From Molossus alvarezi (taxonomy: Eukaryota > Chordata > Mammalia > Chiroptera > Molossidae), in NCBI GenBank assembly GCA_037176705.1, contig CM073905.1, positions 31,342,986-31,406,985 of the forward strand: DNA of 64,000 nucleotides, given 5' to 3'. Shown piece by piece: positions 63,775-64,000 of the stretch. The position numbers were made by a program, and so were the translations under genes. The stretch's first letter is position 1. Each line of letters starts with the position of its first letter. Below the pieces are notes generated by a model, which was not told where the DNA came from, ran no database searches, and was given only the letters and a program-made list of their open reading frames with translations.

Positions 63775-64000
63775 AATAGCTCATCAGTTCTCCAGCATAT
63801 CCTTCTGCATCTCCTTCCCTTGTGTATGTTAATTATTCCCAGAGTCGTGGTGAATGAGTAACTGAGAGGAACTGGTAACCTGCGTCCTCACTTTAGATCC
63901 AGATCTCCTGGCTCCCCTTCGTACTTTCTCTCGAAACAAGTGTCCAGGTGGTAAAGGAACTACTTTGAGCTGCCTGCTCTCTGACAGGCGCTGGCAGGCT
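63775..64000. other. Single-copy sequence at the window end
   Basis: No gene or repeat recognised. Confidence 0.5.

Noticed and set aside
1..64000. A novel multi-gene defence, biosynthetic or mobile system
   Set aside because: Beyond one known gene and common mammalian repeats I find no cluster of new genes, no operon-like spacing and no shared regulatory signature.

Overview
The window is vertebrate nuclear DNA, and almost certainly from a bat. The main evidence is 31 copies of a tRNA-derived SINE of the VES type, which is characteristic of Chiroptera. A 214-bp SPIN-like hAT transposon and a Tc1/mariner-type miniature element with perfect inverted repeats also fit a bat. Many repeats have readable target-site duplications. 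I infer a yangochiropteran bat but cannot name the species from sequence alone.

One protein-coding gene is present, on the + strand: the 3' end of SPRING1 (C12orf49), which encodes a Golgi membrane protein needed for SREBP activation. Three coding exons are visible (3125-3276, 3662-3775, 5609-5692). They have canonical splice sites and join in frame to encode the C-terminal 115 complete codons plus part of a split Gly codon. The earlier exons are not in the first 3.1 kb. The 3' UTR begins at 5693 and probably runs to about 7.87 kb, with a mariner-type element embedded in it.

From about 8 kb to 64 kb I find no further convincing exon, tRNA, rRNA, CRISPR array or operon. This fits the gene-poor interval that follows the 3' end of SPRING1 in mammals (toward MED13L in human, from memory). 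Its content is: VES SINEs of two main sequence types; relics of L1 (mostly antisense), L2 and MIR; MER5-type and other hAT fragments; two MLT1 solo LTRs; a 14-copy 39/40-bp minisatellite with a four-unit higher-order period; a perfect 72-bp tandem duplication; a (GGAA)16 microsatellite; and blocks of single-copy DNA. Two CpG clusters stand out, one in the last SPRING1 intron (4203-4371) and one intergenic (42481-42950).

I did not find a new multi-gene system. The observations most worth a second look are the CpG clusters, the mariner element in the presumed SPRING1 3' UTR, the minisatellite, the SPIN-like hairpin element, the 72-bp duplication carrying paired E-boxes and an AP-1 site, the near-adjacent inverted VES pair at 63.2-63.8 kb, and several repeat-free AT-rich blocks that could be conserved enhancers. 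Repeat family names are given from memory of consensus sequences and were not checked by a search.
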